From positions 1 to 20,784 of the forward strand of contig SLDB01000188.1 in assembly GCA_007125475.1 (NCBI GenBank): DNA of 20,784 bases. The letters are read 5' to 3'. Origin of the DNA: Nitriliruptoraceae bacterium (GTDB taxonomy: Bacteria > Actinomycetota > Nitriliruptoria > Nitriliruptorales > Nitriliruptoraceae). Below the pieces are notes generated by a model. The model was not told the DNA's origin and did no database searches. It was given only the letters and a program-made list of their open reading frames with translations. Position numbers and translations under genes: made by a program. Below are positions 20,695 to 20,784 of the stretch, in pieces (position 1 is the first letter of the stretch; each line of letters begins with the position of its first letter).

Positions 20695-20784
20695 TCACCC
20701 GGCGTCGGCGTCCGTTCCGGTGGCGTCGGCGTCCGTTCCGGTGGCGACGTCGGCCGGCACGCCGGCACCGACCGCGTGCACCCC
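20695..20784 (-). CDS. C-terminal tail of an unidentified gene (partial)
   Basis: The minus-strand frame entering at the window edge reads 29 codons with strong third-position GC bias and ends in TGA, directly before a strong hairpin. The visible peptide ends in a Gly/Ala/Thr/Asp tail that includes two copies of the seven-residue unit ATGTDAD. The bulk of the protein is outside the window, so no function can be given. Coding is inferred from frame bias, the codon-multiple repeat and the hairpin; it is not proven. Confidence 0.4.
   Translation of the reverse strand, partial: GVHAVGAGVPADVATGTDADATGTDADAG
20701..20742. repeat. Two perfect tandem copies of a 21-bp unit
   Basis: GGCGTCGGCGTCCGTTCCGG plus a final T is repeated exactly at 20701-20721 and 20722-20742. 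The 21-bp length is seven codons and keeps the minus-strand reading frame, giving the ATGTDAD repeat near the end of the partial gene. Confidence 0.9.

Noticed and set aside
1..20784. Search for CRISPR arrays, insertion sequences, integrases and phage genes
   Set aside because: No direct-repeat arrays, transposase or integrase motifs, or terminal inverted repeats were seen; composition looks uniform along the window.

Overview
This 20.8-kb window is chromosomal DNA of very high GC content from an actinobacterium. The evidence is strongly GC-biased third codon positions, frequent GTG starts behind GGAGG-type ribosome binding sites, a tRNA without an encoded CCA end, and an order of fumarylacetoacetate-hydrolase-family gene, glutamyl-tRNA synthetase and leucine genes that, from memory, resembles the leu/gltX region of Mycobacterium. 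Citramalate synthase, the separated leuB and leuCD, and the gene neighbours suggest a lineage outside the well-studied mycobacteria and streptomycetes. I cannot name it from sequence alone. I saw no mobile elements, CRISPR arrays, phage genes or rRNA.

Layout. Positions 1-5950 (minus strand) hold a tight run: an isoleucine-rich leader ORF, cimA, an FAH-family hydrolase, purB, gltX and tRNA-Gln(CTG). Positions 6091-8398 (minus) hold leuB, ilvE and a dodecin gene. Next come a lipoprotein gene (minus) and, divergently, an RDD-family membrane protein with a small cysteine-rich protein (plus). The latter runs antisense into a HAD-family gene that follows murI (minus). Positions 11852-13731 (plus) hold a 2-hydroxyacid dehydrogenase, a YbaK-type deacylase and a zinc-ribbon/DUF4190-like membrane protein. 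leuD and leuC follow on the minus strand, with a long leader region facing lgt (plus). The right end is a branched-chain 2-oxoacid dehydrogenase operon (E1alpha, E1beta, E2; minus). Beyond it is the C-terminal tail of another minus-strand gene cut by the window edge.

Function. Most of the window concerns branched-chain amino acids. CimA commits pyruvate and acetyl-CoA to isoleucine. LeuCD and LeuB are the isomerase and dehydrogenase used for leucine, and usually also for the citramalate route. IlvE transaminates the final oxoacids. The Bkd complex degrades the same oxoacids to branched acyl-CoAs. leuA and ilvBNCD are not here. gltX beside tRNA-Gln, with no glnS visible, fits the indirect Glu-tRNA(Gln) route.

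The most interesting signal is not a large gene. Upstream of cimA is a short ORF containing Val-Val-Ile-Ile-Ile, with two ATT codons that stand out in this GC-rich DNA. It is followed by a perfect 9-bp inverted repeat whose 5' arm overlaps the end of the ORF. This looks like a ribosome-mediated isoleucine attenuator. If transcription continues through the closely packed genes, it would also set purB and gltX expression. The leuC leader has a weaker parallel: a short ORF, a hairpin, and an 11-base sequence shared with the cimA leader.
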